Shown in pieces: positions 25,970-32,278 of a stretch of 32,278 bases of DNA (position 1 is its first letter; every line of letters starts with the position of its first letter). This stretch comes from CAYXEN01 sp964464035 (lineage in GTDB: Bacteria > Krumholzibacteriota > Krumholzibacteriia > WVZY01), in assembly GCA_964464035.1 (NCBI GenBank), contig CAYXEN010000025.1, positions 1 through 32,278 of the forward strand, in the 5' to 3' direction. The position numbers and the translations under genes were made by a program. The notes beneath the pieces are model-generated. The model was not told the origin of the DNA. It did not search any database and worked only from the letters and a program-made list of their open reading frames with translations.

Positions 25970-26404
25970 ATGAAATTCTTGAGAATTCATAAGAAATTCG
26001 TGATTCCGGCTGTCTGCGTTTTCGCATTCGCCGGCTTCGCCCTTCTTCTGCTGCCTCCGAAAGCCGTTGGTATAAGTGAATATATGTTCAGGCTCCCCAC
26101 CTACAGCAAGTTCCAGTGCACGTTGTGCCACACGGTATCGAGACCCGTGCGCGGCAACGCCCCTCTCAATCCCTTCGGCGATGACTTCAAGGCGAACGGC
26201 GACATCTGGAGCAGGACCCTGGCCGAGATGAACTCCGACGGGGACAAATGCACGAACGGCTTCGAGCTCAACGACATGAACGGCGACGGCATTCCCGACG
26301 AGCCCGGGGTGAGCGAGAACAGCAATCCGGGGACTCCCGATTGTTCGATCACGTTGACCAGGCAGACGTGGGGTATCATAAAGGAGCTTTTCAGCGGAGA
26401 TTGA
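25970..26404 (+). CDS. Small exported CxxCH protein (temptin-like Cys/Cys domain or monohaem cytochrome c)
   Basis: The product has 144 residues. Residues 10-30 form a hydrophobic signal anchor or uncleaved signal peptide. CTLCH at 50-54 is a haem c type motif. Next comes LNPFGDDFKANGDIWSRTLAEM, then an acidic calcium-loop-like segment NSDGDKCTNGFELNDMNGDGIPDEPG (split here for length: residues 88-100 and 101-113). Extra cysteines are Cys94 and Cys125. The order CxxCH, NPFG, W, LA, then DxDGD-x-TNGxEL matches a family of exported proteins related to the Cys/Cys disulfide domain of temptin; a true haem attachment is possible but unproven. A near-consensus promoter and very short leader suggest strong expression. 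The partner protein is unknown. Confidence 0.65.
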   Translation: MKFLRIHKKFVIPAVCVFAFAGFALLLLPPKAVGISEYMFRLPTYSKFQCTLCHTVSRPVRGNAPLNPFGDDFKANGDIWSRTLAEMNSDGDKCTNGFELNDMNGDGIPDEPGVSENSNPGTPDCSITLTRQTWGIIKELFSGD

Positions 26405-26423
26405 CGATTTCCCTCCATTTCTC

Positions 26424-26453
26424 TTGATTCCCAAGGGGAAGACGTATTATAAA
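26424..26453 (+). promoter_or_regulatory. Promoter for purA
   Basis: TTGATT (26424-26429) with TTATAA/TATAAA (26447-26453) at 17-18 bp predicts a start near 26460. The transcript would carry an approximately 84-nt leader containing the hairpin at 26479-26494. Confidence 0.5.
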
Positions 26454-26478
26454 TACTCGGTCGTTTTATTGAGGCCGC

Positions 26479-26502
26479 CCGCTTCGAGGAGCGGTCGTTT
26501 TT
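26479..26502 (+). terminator. Weak terminator-like hairpin with T5 tract, possible purA attenuator
   Basis: CCGCT (26479-26483) pairs with AGCGG (26490-26494) around a 6-nt loop, and five T residues follow at 26498-26502. The stem is only 5 bp. Because it lies after the predicted purA promoter, it may act as an attenuator and not as the terminator of the upstream gene. A direct repeat CGGTCGTTTT (26458-26467 and 26492-26501) flanks it. Confidence 0.35.
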
Positions 26503-26543
26503 GTGCGCCTTGCTCGTATGCTCACTAGACGCGAAAGGAAGTC

Positions 26544-27818
26544 ATGCCGGTATCGCTGGTGCTGGGAGGACAATGGGGTGACGAAGGGAAGGCCAAGATC
26601 ATAGACAGCCTGGCTGGACGGGCGGATTTCATCGTTCGTTTTCAGGGAGGGGCGAACGCGGGCCACACGGTCGTAGTGGGCGATGAGCGTTTCGCCTTTC
26701 ATCTCATTCCGTCGGGCATACTCTATCCGAGCGCCGCGTGTGTTCTCGGCGGCGGCATGGTGATCGATCCCCTCGCATTGATAGACGAGATAAACGAATT
26801 GACGAGCCGCGGCGTGGATGTGCGCGGCAGGATCTTCATAAGCGGGCAGGCTCACGTGGTGCTTCCGCATCACATAGCCATGGACAGGAGCATGGAAGAG
26901 CGGAAGGGCAAGGGGAAGATCGGGAGCACGGGAAGAGGGATAACGCCCGCGTACGTGGACAAGATCGGCAGAGCCGGCCTGCGCATGAGTCATTTCCTCC
27001 TCCGGCCGCGCGAGTTCGAGGAAGAGATCAGGAAACGCGTGAGGGCGAAGAACCGGGAACTCAAGCTCCACGGCATGAAGGGCTTGCCATCGCCAGGGAT
27101 CGTGGCGCAGCTCGTCGAAGCACGAAAGATTCTCAAGGACATGATAACGGATACGCGGGTCCTTCTCTGGGAGGCCATGGAGGAAGGTGCCAACATCCTA
27201 TGCGAAGGGGCGCAGGGTGCCCTTCTCGACGTCGATCATGGTACCTACCCGTTCGTGACCTCGAGCAGCGTGACCGCGGGAGGGGCGGCGACGGGATCGG
27301 GCATTCCGCCGCGTGCGTTCAAGCGCGTGATCGGCGTGTTCAAGGCGTATTGCACGCGGGTGGGAAACGGCCCGTTTCCCACCGAAGCGGTCGGGAGGCT
27401 CGGCGACAGGTTGAGAAGACTCGGAAACGAGTTCGGCACCACGACGGGAAGGCCGCGCCGATGCGGCTGGTTCGACGCCGTCGCGGCGAGGACCGCCGTC
27501 AAGCTCAACGGGGTCACCGAAGTCGCGCTTTCCAAGCTCGATGTCCTGGATTCGTTCGCGCGGATCAAGGTCTGCACGGAATACAAGCTGGGAGGGCGGA
27601 CAATCGAGTATTTCCCGGCGGACATCAACGCGCTGCGGAAATGCAGACCGAAATACATGAAAGTGGAAGGGTGGATGACGGAAACGGACGCCCGCAGCTT
27701 CGACGATCTGCCGCCGAAGGCGAAGCGTTTCGTGCGGCTGCTCGAGAGGCTCATCGGGTGCCGGATCAGCATGATTTCACTCGGCCCCGAGAGGAGCTCC
27801 ATAATCCGGCTGCGATGA
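26544..27818 (+). CDS. purA: Adenylosuccinate synthetase
   Basis: The product has 424 residues. It starts with the GTP-binding segment GGQWGDEGKAKIIDSLAG, a variant of the common GDEGKGK with Ala replacing Gly, which I recall also in other lineages. FQGGANAGHTVV, STGRGITPAYVDK, EGAQGALLDVDHGTYPFVTSS, and TTGRPRRCGWFDAV follow in the expected order. PurA joins IMP and aspartate with GTP to give adenylosuccinate in AMP synthesis. GAAAGGAAG precedes ATG 26544. It appears to be transcribed alone, from its own promoter. Confidence 0.97.
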   Translation: MPVSLVLGGQWGDEGKAKIIDSLAGRADFIVRFQGGANAGHTVVVGDERFAFHLIPSGILYPSAACVLGGGMVIDPLALIDEINELTSRGVDVRGRIFISGQAHVVLPHHIAMDRSMEERKGKGKIGSTGRGITPAYVDKIGRAGLRMSHFLLRPREFEEEIRKRVRAKNRELKLHGMKGLPSPGIVAQLVEARKILKDMITDTRVLLWEAMEEGANILCEGAQGALLDVDHGTYPFVTSSSVTAGGAATGSGIPPRAFKRVIGVFKAYCTRVGNGPFPTEAVGRLGDRLRRLGNEFGTTTGRPRRCGWFDAVAARTAVKLNGVTEVALSKLDVLDSFARIKVCTEYKLGGRTIEYFPADINALRKCRPKYMKVEGWMTETDARSFDDLPPKAKRFVRLLERLIGCRISMISLGPERSSIIRLR

Positions 27819-27851
27819 CTTCTCTGCGTGTGTAGACCCGAGGATAGCCGC

Positions 27852-27881
27852 TTGACAAAACACAGGCGGTTCTGATTTATT
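27852..27881 (+). promoter_or_regulatory. Promoter for tRNA-Lys
   Basis: A perfect TTGACA (27852-27857) is followed after 17-18 bp by ATTTAT/TTTATT (27875-27881). The tRNA begins about 26 nt after the predicted start of transcription. Confidence 0.65.
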
Positions 27882-27913
27882 AGGTCCGCGTTGTTTGTTC
27901 CAGTCCTAGGGGT

Positions 27914-27989
27914 GGGCCGCTAGCTCATCAGGTAGAGCACTTGCCTTTTAAGCAAGTGGTGCCAGGTTCGAGTCCTGGGCGGCTCACCA
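27914..27989 (+). tRNA. tRNA-Lys (anticodon UUU), CCA encoded
   Basis: Acceptor GGGCCGC (27914-27920) pairs with GCGGCTC (27979-27985), including one G-T pair; discriminator A and CCA follow. Anticodon stem CTTGC/GCAAG encloses loop CTTTTAA with anticodon TTT at 27947-27949. The T arm CCAGGTTCGAGTCCTGG is canonical. Confidence 0.96.
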
Positions 27990-28009
27990 TGTTTCACAAG
28001 CACTTACAC

Positions 28010-28034
28010 GGCCGGGGTCTTCCCGGCCATTTTT
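28010..28034 (+). terminator. Intrinsic terminator after tRNA-Lys
   Basis: GGCCGGG (28010-28016) and CCCGGCC (28022-28028) form a perfect 7-bp stem with a 5-nt loop, followed by A and five T residues (28030-28034). This separates the tRNA from the DnaE-like/lexA operon. Confidence 0.9.
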
Positions 28035-28155
28035 GCATCTGGCACTTTTCCAGCACCTCCGCACGAGAGTTTGCGGGCGGCTCGTTCGCGATCGACCGCA
28101 TCCGGGCGCAGGCGTCGGGGAAGCAGCGGCGACCTTCCGCGCAAAAAAGAATATC

Positions 28156-28184
28156 TTGCCATATATACATATGTATGTTATCTT
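28156..28184 (+). promoter_or_regulatory. Promoter with embedded palindrome, candidate LexA-type operator
   Basis: TTGCCA (28156-28161), a 17-bp spacer and TATCTT (28179-28184) form a plausible promoter. The spacer contains the perfect 12-bp palindrome ATACATATGTAT (28165-28176). A direct repeat TATCTTG occurs at 28152-28158 and 28179-28185. The block is markedly AT-rich against its surroundings. Position and symmetry fit a repressor site; LexA itself is encoded in the same operon. Whether LexA of this organism binds TAC-N4-GTA is unknown. Confidence 0.5.
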
Positions 28185-28267
28185 GTCGATGCTTCCCGGC
28201 GAGTCACACCTCGAACCGGGATCGCATGAAAACCTCCTGGGTGTCTTATCGCGGATGTCTTCTGGCT

Positions 28268-31200
28268 ATGCCTAGTGATGCGAGAGAAAGACCGTTCGTT
28301 CATCTCCACGTCCACTCCAGCTACAGTCTCGGAGAAGCTCTATCGACGCCCGGTGAGCTCTGCGCTTTCGCAAAGCTGGCCGGGTTCGAGAGCCTTGCCA
28401 TAACCGATACGAACAGCACTGCCGGCTTCATGGAGTTTCACAGGGAAACCAGGAAACTCGGTATAAAACCTATATATGGGGCTACGTTGCTGCACGCCCC
28501 CCTGGCGCTCGAAGGTCCGGATCCGTTCAGGATCATTCTCCTGGCCGTATCGCGTGAGGGGCTCCGTAATCTGGTGGCTCTGGCGGGGCTGGCCGGGAGC
28601 CGCTTCGACCGTTCGCCCGATCTCTCCGTTCACGACCTCGAATCCCACAGTAATGGGCTGGTAGCCCTGGCGGGAATGGACGGCAGCGAAATCTGGGCCG
28701 CGATGGCGGGTGAGAGGGGTGGCGCGGCCCGCGATGCCGCGGGCACCCTTAAGGAGATATTCCGGGAGAACTTCTTCATCGAGTTGCACGACGTAAGCGA
28801 CCAGCCCGAGCGGGCGCCGGTCGGAGGGCTCATGGAACTGGCGGGTGAGATGGGGGCGGGAACGGTATTCACCCAGGACGTCAGGTACGCGGGAAGGGAG
28901 AAGCGGGAAGTTTTCTCTCTTCTCTCCGAGGTTTTCTCCACGCACGAGAGGGAGGATTTCTTTGCGCCTTCGGAGGAATCGGGGGAGAAGGGAATGAGGA
29001 GCCTGCATGAGTTGTCGCGCTACCGCGAAGTCTACGGGAAGGCATACGACGCGACCTTGCTGATAGACGAGATGGTACCGGGTGATCTCCTCGATGAATT
29101 CACACGCGCGGACGAAACCGGCCTCGTCGACCGTTCCGAAGAAGCCGCGAAGATCCTCCGGGACAAGCTTCTGCGAAGGTTCAATCTTTATTTCCACAAC
29201 GTGGAGCGCATCGAGAGACGGAGAATGAAGAAAATCCTCGAGGACGAGATGGATCTGATAGAAGCATCGGGGCTTTCCTACACCTTTCTTCTATTTCACG
29301 ACATCATTTCCGCGCTGCGCCAGGAACGGGTGCGCAAGGGCCCGGCCACGGGCCTTTCGGTGCAATCGCTCTGCGCGTTCCTCCTGAACATCACGGCCTT
29401 CAATCCCTATGGTTACGGCGATTTCAAGCCGGTCTTCAACGGATCCGGGCCTGAAAACCGTATCTTCGAGATACAGATAGCCAGCGAGGACCGCGAGGTT
29501 GCGGTCGCCGCGCTCAGGCATGTCTGCGAGAGGCAGCACATGGCCTACGTCCCCGGGGTCGAGCGCCTCACGCCTCTGAGGGCCCTCAAGGCCGTCGCGG
29601 CCCGACATTCCATCGAGGAAGGGGAACTCGAGATAATAATAAAGAAAGCGATGGAGCGGCAGGGCGTCTCGTTGAAGAAGCTTTGCAGCGAGAACGAACC
29701 GCTGGGGTCGCTCTTCAAGAAGTCGGCCAACGCGCGAAGCCTGATAACCAAGGCGTCCATGCTGGAAGGGCTTCCCACGGGATTCATAAAGGCGAAGCGC
29801 AGCCTGATTCTGTCGCCGCGGCCGGTGAGGGATTTTCTGGGCGTCTTCATGGATCGCAAGGGCGGAGATCTCTTCGTTCAGGCCACGCGGGATTCCTTTC
29901 CCGTCGGGGCTATATACCGGATAGATCTGACCCCGCTTTCGAGCTTGAGTGTGTGCCTGCGGACCGAGAGGGAGCTTCGCAAGCAGCGCCGGCGCGTATA
30001 CGACTGGGACGAATTGCCGCGGGAAGACGCAGAAGTCTGGAAGGACATCCAGCGCGGCGAGACGATGGGCGTCTACTTGATGGAGAGATCGAATGTCAAG
30101 AAACAATGCGCCGTCTTCGGACCGTCGTCGATAGAGGACTTGACCGACTTCCTTGCCTTGATGCGTCTCAGGGTGGATGACAAGAACTTCGCCGAGAAAG
30201 TGGAGGAATACAAGGCGCACAACTTGAACGATTGTGATTACAAGCCCGAGCTCATGGCGATCCTTGGGAGGATGCGGGGGATGATCCTCTACGAGGAGCA
30301 ACTGCGTGACATCCTGGCTGTGCTCACGGGAGTCGACGCGGGGGAAGCGAACGACATGCTCAGGCGGTTCCGCGAGGAGGATCCCGGTGTTCTGTCCACC
30401 TTGCGCAGGGAATTCATGCGCAGGAGCGCCAATCACGACGTCCCGATGAACGAAGCGAACCGATGGTTCGAAAAAATTCGATTCTACGTTGGTCGAACCG
30501 TAGGCCACCAACGCACCCTGGCCGACGCCCTGCTCGTCTTCAAGATGTCCCACTTGAAAAGGCACCACCCCAGCATCTACTTTCTCGCTCTGCTCAACAC
30601 TTACTGGGACAACGACGCGAAGCTCCGCTCGTATCTGGCCTATCTTCACGACCTGGACCTCCTCCTGCCTGTGGACATCAATCGAAGCGAGCTCTATTTC
30701 ACGCTGGAGGGCGAGAAGATCCGGCTGGGGCTGCAGATGGTGGAGGGAGTGAGCTACCCGGCGCTCTTGCACATATTGAACGCGCGGGCGAAGAAAAAGA
30801 GTTTCAAATCCCTCGAGGATTTCATAAGGAAAACGAAAGGGAGGGGGATAGGGCTGGAGACGATCGGGAGGCTGATCGTTCTCGGAGCTTTCGATTTCAC
30901 CGGGATATCGCGCACGAACATGATAAACGCGCTGCCCGAACTCTATGAGAATCCGGCCGGGGAGGCCGGTTCACGTCTCAAAGACCAATTGGAACTTCCT
31001 TTCAAGGCCACTCCCTCGCACCCACGGACGGGGGGAGATCTCATGGAATTGCTCATCAACGAAAAACTCGGTACCGGCGGTAAAGGCGAGGGGAGAGAGG
31101 AGTATGTCGTGCTATCCGCCTTGGAGGAATTCTACTCGCAGAGGACGGGCAGCCTCATCGAGATTGCCGGGCAGGTGAGCAACGTTCAGCGTTTCAAGAC

Positions 31201-31453
31201 GAAATCAGGGAGGCTGGTGGGATTCTTCGTTCTCTTCGATTTCAGCGCCTTCGTTCATGTCTTCATTCCCTGGGCGCGCTTCAGCCAGGTGGACGCGGAA
31301 CTGGAGGAGGGCAAGAAGGTCGTCGTGAGGGGGAGGGTGAACGTGCGGGATGAAAAGAGAATATGTGAAGCGCTGGACATCAGATCTTTCGGAGAAGGAG
31401 CCGCTGGAGATGGAGAAAAAGGCCCTGACGAGCCGGCAGAGCGAAATCCTTGA
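28268..31453 (+). CDS. DnaE-family protein (DNA polymerase III alpha-like) with degenerate, probably inactive polymerase site
   Basis: The product has 1061 residues. Layout: PHP domain at about 10-210 (FVHLHVHSSYS kept, but the usual TDH reads TDT at 46-48); palm/fingers about 330-780; HhH about 810-890 (GLQMVEGVSY, then FKSLEDFIRKT and LGAFDFTGISR); OB fold about 962-1038 (IEIAGQVSNVQRFKTKSGR). Order and spacing follow DnaE. The usual GRGSAAGSLVAY is KGPATGLSVQSLCAF (358-371); the PDIDIDF motif with the two catalytic Asp aligns with NRIFEIQIA (397-405); GDTxGVFQ is GETMGVYLME; RPGP and FNxSHAxAY are lost. YRIDLTPLSSLSV (550-561) keeps the third-Asp region. Nucleotide polymerisation is therefore unlikely. 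It overlaps lexA by 44 bp. The start is uncertain: the frame is open from 27941, and ATG 28226 is the alternative; neither has a clear ribosome-binding site. Confidence 0.8.
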   Translation: MPSDARERPFVHLHVHSSYSLGEALSTPGELCAFAKLAGFESLAITDTNSTAGFMEFHRETRKLGIKPIYGATLLHAPLALEGPDPFRIILLAVSREGLRNLVALAGLAGSRFDRSPDLSVHDLESHSNGLVALAGMDGSEIWAAMAGERGGAARDAAGTLKEIFRENFFIELHDVSDQPERAPVGGLMELAGEMGAGTVFTQDVRYAGREKREVFSLLSEVFSTHEREDFFAPSEESGEKGMRSLHELSRYREVYGKAYDATLLIDEMVPGDLLDEFTRADETGLVDRSEEAAKILRDKLLRRFNLYFHNVERIERRRMKKILEDEMDLIEASGLSYTFLLFHDIISALRQERVRKGPATGLSVQSLCAFLLNITAFNPYGYGDFKPVFNGSGPENRIFEIQIASEDREVAVAALRHVCERQHMAYVPGVERLTPLRALKAVAARHSIEEGELEIIIKKAMERQGVSLKKLCSENEPLGSLFKKSANARSLITKASMLEGLPTGFIKAKRSLILSPRPVRDFLGVFMDRKGGDLFVQATRDSFPVGAIYRIDLTPLSSLSVCLRTERELRKQRRRVYDWDELPREDAEVWKDIQRGETMGVYLMERSNVKKQCAVFGPSSIEDLTDFLALMRLRVDDKNFAEKVEEYKAHNLNDCDYKPELMAILGRMRGMILYEEQLRDILAVLTGVDAGEANDMLRRFREEDPGVLSTLRREFMRRSANHDVPMNEANRWFEKIRFYVGRTVGHQRTLADALLVFKMSHLKRHHPSIYFLALLNTYWDNDAKLRSYLAYLHDLDLLLPVDINRSELYFTLEGEKIRLGLQMVEGVSYPALLHILNARAKKKSFKSLEDFIRKTKGRGIGLETIGRLIVLGAFDFTGISRTNMINALPELYENPAGEAGSRLKDQLELPFKATPSHPRTGGDLMELLINEKLGTGGKGEGREEYVVLSALEEFYSQRTGSLIEIAGQVSNVQRFKTKSGRLVGFFVLFDFSAFVHVFIPWARFSQVDAELEEGKKVVVRGRVNVRDEKRICEALDIRSFGEGAAGDGEKGPDEPAERNP

Positions 31454-32054
31454 ATCGATCCGCGCTTTCATCGTGGAACACGGGTACCCTCCCACGGTGA
31501 GGGAGCTCGCCGGCGCCTGCGGGCTCAAGTCTCCTCGGAGCGCGAGCCAGCATCTCGACGCCCTGGAGAAAAAGGGATACATAAGGCGCGGAAGGGACAA
31601 GTCGCGCGCCATCGAGATAGTGTCGATGAGGCGATCGAGGGATGCCGAGGACCGTCTCGAAGGGGATGTGCTCGATATTCCCCTCGTGGGCACGGTGCCG
31701 GCCGGCCCCCCTGATTCGGCCGTCGAGGACGTGGAAGCGGTCTATCGCGTCGACGCCGGTCTCTTCGGAAAGGGCGAGAAATTCCTCCTGCGTGTCACCG
31801 GCGAGAGCATGGTCGGAGCCGATATCGTCGAGGGTGACCTGCTGGTCGTGGAGCGGGGGGAGGCGGCGGAAAACGGGGACATAGTAGTGGCTCTCATCGA
31901 CGACGAGGCCACCGTGAAGCGTTATGCGAAGCGGCGGGGAGAGATCCTCCTGGTGCCCGAGAACGACCGGATGGCCCCTATAAGGCTCTCCGGGGAAGCT
32001 TCCCGGGTCAGAATCCTTGGCAAGGTGGTGGGGCTCCTGAGAAGACTCGCCTGA
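31410..32054 (+). CDS. lexA: LexA repressor, SOS regulator
   Basis: The product has 214 residues. The N-terminal winged helix-turn-helix has PPTVRELAGACGLKSPRSASQHLDALEKKGYI (about residues 27-58, key turn at GLKSP). The self-cleavage site is Ala98-Gly99 in GTVPAGPP. The protease dyad is Ser133 (TGESMVG) and Lys170 (ATVKRY), 37 residues apart as in E. coli LexA. ATG 31410 is chosen because AAGGAG (31395-31400) lies 9 nt upstream; an in-frame ATG at 31350 would add a non-homologous stretch. It overlaps the end of the DnaE-like gene by 44 bp, so the two are translationally coupled. LexA represses SOS genes until RecA-stimulated cleavage. No separate operator is seen directly before it. Confidence 0.95.
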   Translation: MEKKALTSRQSEILESIRAFIVEHGYPPTVRELAGACGLKSPRSASQHLDALEKKGYIRRGRDKSRAIEIVSMRRSRDAEDRLEGDVLDIPLVGTVPAGPPDSAVEDVEAVYRVDAGLFGKGEKFLLRVTGESMVGADIVEGDLLVVERGEAAENGDIVVALIDDEATVKRYAKRRGEILLVPENDRMAPIRLSGEASRVRILGKVVGLLRRLA

Positions 32055-32077
32055 AGAGCCGAAGCGGCAATTTCCAT

Positions 32078-32106
32078 TTGACTTCTCCCCCTGAGGGTGT
32101 TATTTG
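32078..32106 (+). promoter_or_regulatory. Promoter for tRNA-Glu
   Basis: TTGACT (32078-32083), a 17-bp spacer and TATTTG (32101-32106) lie between lexA and tRNA-Glu, about 42 bp before the mature tRNA end. The remaining gap sequence shows no terminator for lexA. Confidence 0.5.
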
Positions 32107-32148
32107 ATTATGTCTCGCTGCATTCGCTCTATCGTCATTCCCAGGTGC

Positions 32149-32226
32149 GTCCCCATCGTCTAGCTCGGCCTAGGACACCGCCCTTTCACGGCGGCAACAC
32201 GGGTTCAAATCCCGTTGGGGACGCCA
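32149..32226 (+). tRNA. tRNA-Glu (anticodon UUC), CCA encoded
   Basis: Acceptor GTCCCCA (32149-32155) pairs with TGGGGAC (32216-32222), then discriminator G and CCA. Anticodon stem CCGCC/GGCGG encloses loop CTTTCAC with anticodon TTC at 32185-32187. The T arm ACGGGTTCAAATCCCGT is canonical. The last 52 bases of the window show no further feature. Confidence 0.96.
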
Positions 32227-32278
32227 TTCCATATCGAGACGAGTCCTCGAAGTGATGAAGGCTTTCGGATGATGATTC

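Noticed and set aside
27941..28267. The upstream extension of the DnaE-like open frame
   Set aside because: It begins inside tRNA-Lys and crosses a strong terminator and the predicted promoter, so it cannot be part of the real protein.

Overview
This is a GC-rich, gene-dense bacterial segment with a Gram-negative character: it encodes a periplasmic-type CBM protein with a signal peptide, a lipoprotein and a membrane-anchored CxxCH protein. Promoters are sigma70-like, with three tRNA genes and long co-directional operons. No mobile element, rRNA or CRISPR array was seen. Frequent ATA (Ile) and AGG (Arg) codons in a GC-rich background, together with the gene content, suggest an uncultivated anaerobic or facultative lineage, perhaps FCB-like (Krumholzibacteriota/Eisenbacteria) or deltaproteobacterial in the broad sense. 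That placement is inference and is not proven by the sequence.

Layout. 1-953: 3' end of feoB (ferrous iron transporter). 1035-5412, minus strand: a Wzx/MATE-type flippase and a large secreted protein ending in a CBM48/AMPK-type glycogen-binding module. 5603-14665, plus strand: a catabolic cluster of thiolase, 6-oxocyclohexenecarbonyl-CoA hydrolase-like (Oah/BamA), SDR, cyclohexadienecarbonyl-CoA hydratase-like (Dch/BamR), Zn-alcohol dehydrogenase (Had/BamQ candidate), 3-hydroxybutyryl-CoA dehydrogenase, crotonase, glutaryl-CoA dehydrogenase and a LeuB-like dehydrogenase. Together these could carry cyclohexa-1,5-diene-1-carbonyl-CoA, the product of benzoyl-CoA reductase, through ring opening, glutaryl-CoA and crotonyl-CoA to acetyl-CoA. 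The dearomatising reductase itself is not in the window.

14755-21248: tRNA-Leu(UAG) followed by the protein quality-control operon tig-clpP-clpX-lon-engB. 21449-23572: class V aminotransferase and a short 3-phosphoglycerate dehydrogenase (serine biosynthesis pair). 23578-26404: a multi-pass membrane glycosyltransferase-like protein, a lipoprotein, and a small exported CxxCH protein under a near-consensus promoter. 26544-27818: purA. 27914-27989: tRNA-Lys(UUU) with a clear terminator.

28268-32054: the most unusual part. A 1061-residue DnaE-family protein overlaps lexA. It keeps the overall DNA polymerase III alpha architecture (PHP, palm/fingers, HhH, OB) but has lost the catalytic aspartate motif and several other polymerase signature motifs. 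A promoter with a perfect 12-bp palindrome in its spacer lies upstream, as expected of an SOS operator. I interpret this as an SOS-linked, catalytically dead DnaE paralogue. The window ends after tRNA-Glu(UUC) at 32149-32226. No gap exceeds 300 bases.
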